From positions 1 to 14,968 of the forward strand of contig JAUVKB010000030.1 of assembly GCA_030596405.1 (NCBI GenBank): 14,968 bases of DNA, written 5' to 3'. Origin of the DNA: Deltaproteobacteria bacterium. Its GTDB lineage: Bacteria; Desulfobacterota; Desulfobacteria; Desulfobacterales; JAUVKB01. The notes below the pieces were generated by a model, which was not told where the DNA came from, did not search any database, and saw only the letters and a list, made by a program, of their open reading frames with translations. Of the stretch, positions 14,765 to 14,968 are shown one piece after another. Numbering within the stretch: the stretch's first letter is position 1; each line of letters starts with the position of its first letter. Made by a program: the position numbers and the translations under genes.

Positions 14765-14968
14765 ATGAAGAAAATTAAATTACTTTTAGTTGATGATGAG
14801 GTTTCTTTTGTGGAAACTGTGACAAAACGCCTAAAAAAAAGGGAGTTTAGTGTTGATACTGCTCACAGCGGTCCGGATGCTTTACAATTTCTTGAAAATA
14901 ATAATAAAATTGAGGTTGTAGTCCTTGATGTAAAGATGCCGGGCATGGATGGAATCGATACATTAAGA
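14765..14968 (+). CDS. Response regulator, N-terminal receiver part (3' end outside window)
   Basis: Sixty-eight codons are visible before the window ends, with no stop. The receiver start is textbook: LLLVDDE with acidic pocket Asp10, Asp11 and Glu12, and phospho-acceptor Asp55 in VVVLDVKMPG. AAGGAG (14752-14757) is the ribosome site. It lies 85 bp behind the Cache kinase, so it is probably that kinase's partner and the third gene of the sigma-54-driven operon. The output domain cannot be seen; it may be a lone receiver or a longer regulator. Confidence 0.9.
   Translation, partial: MKKIKLLLVDDEVSFVETVTKRLKKREFSVDTAHSGPDALQFLENNNKIEVVVLDVKMPGMDGIDTLR

Overview
The window looks like a moderately AT-rich chromosomal segment of a sulfate-reducing Desulfobacterota bacterium, probably of the Desulfobacterales. 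The main evidence is a complete qrcABCD operon for the Qrc menaquinone reductase of sulfate reducers. It lies directly behind the two System II cytochrome c maturation genes, resB and ccsB, and beside several two-component genes including a sigma-54 activator. The species assignment is inference from gene content.

Layout, left to right. Positions 1-255 hold the 3' end of a receiver domain, probably from a hybrid kinase. A small coiled-coil plus winged-helix protein (554-904) follows and ends in a strong intrinsic terminator. Next come resB (1108-2472) and ccsB (2553-3392), then a promoter-like site and qrcA, qrcB, qrcC and qrcD (3580-8759). A 53-residue single-span membrane protein (8781-8942) follows qrcD and could be an accessory subunit. 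A GC-rich hairpin separates this rightward block from leftward genes: a short half-ferritin-like reading frame (9105-9296), a sigma-54 response regulator (9303-10742) and its membrane sensor kinase (10755-12224).

A 280-bp divergent region carries an exact -24/-12 sigma-54 promoter reading rightward, plus upstream palindromes. It drives a degenerate stand-alone receiver (12505-12888), a Cache-type sensor kinase (12946-14679) and a response regulator cut by the window edge (14765 onward).

How the genes fit together. ResB and CcsB attach heme to periplasmic cytochromes such as QrcA. Qrc takes electrons from periplasmic cytochrome c3, fed by hydrogenases or formate dehydrogenases, and passes them to menaquinone. 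The leftward kinase/activator pair is the obvious local candidate to fire the sigma-54 promoter of the divergent signalling operon, giving a possible two-tier cascade. No mobile element, CRISPR array, tRNA or rRNA was seen. The points most worth following up are the small protein after qrcD, the half-ferritin frame that follows the activator's stop codon in frame, the sigma-54 promoter, and the five-heme rather than six-heme QrcA.
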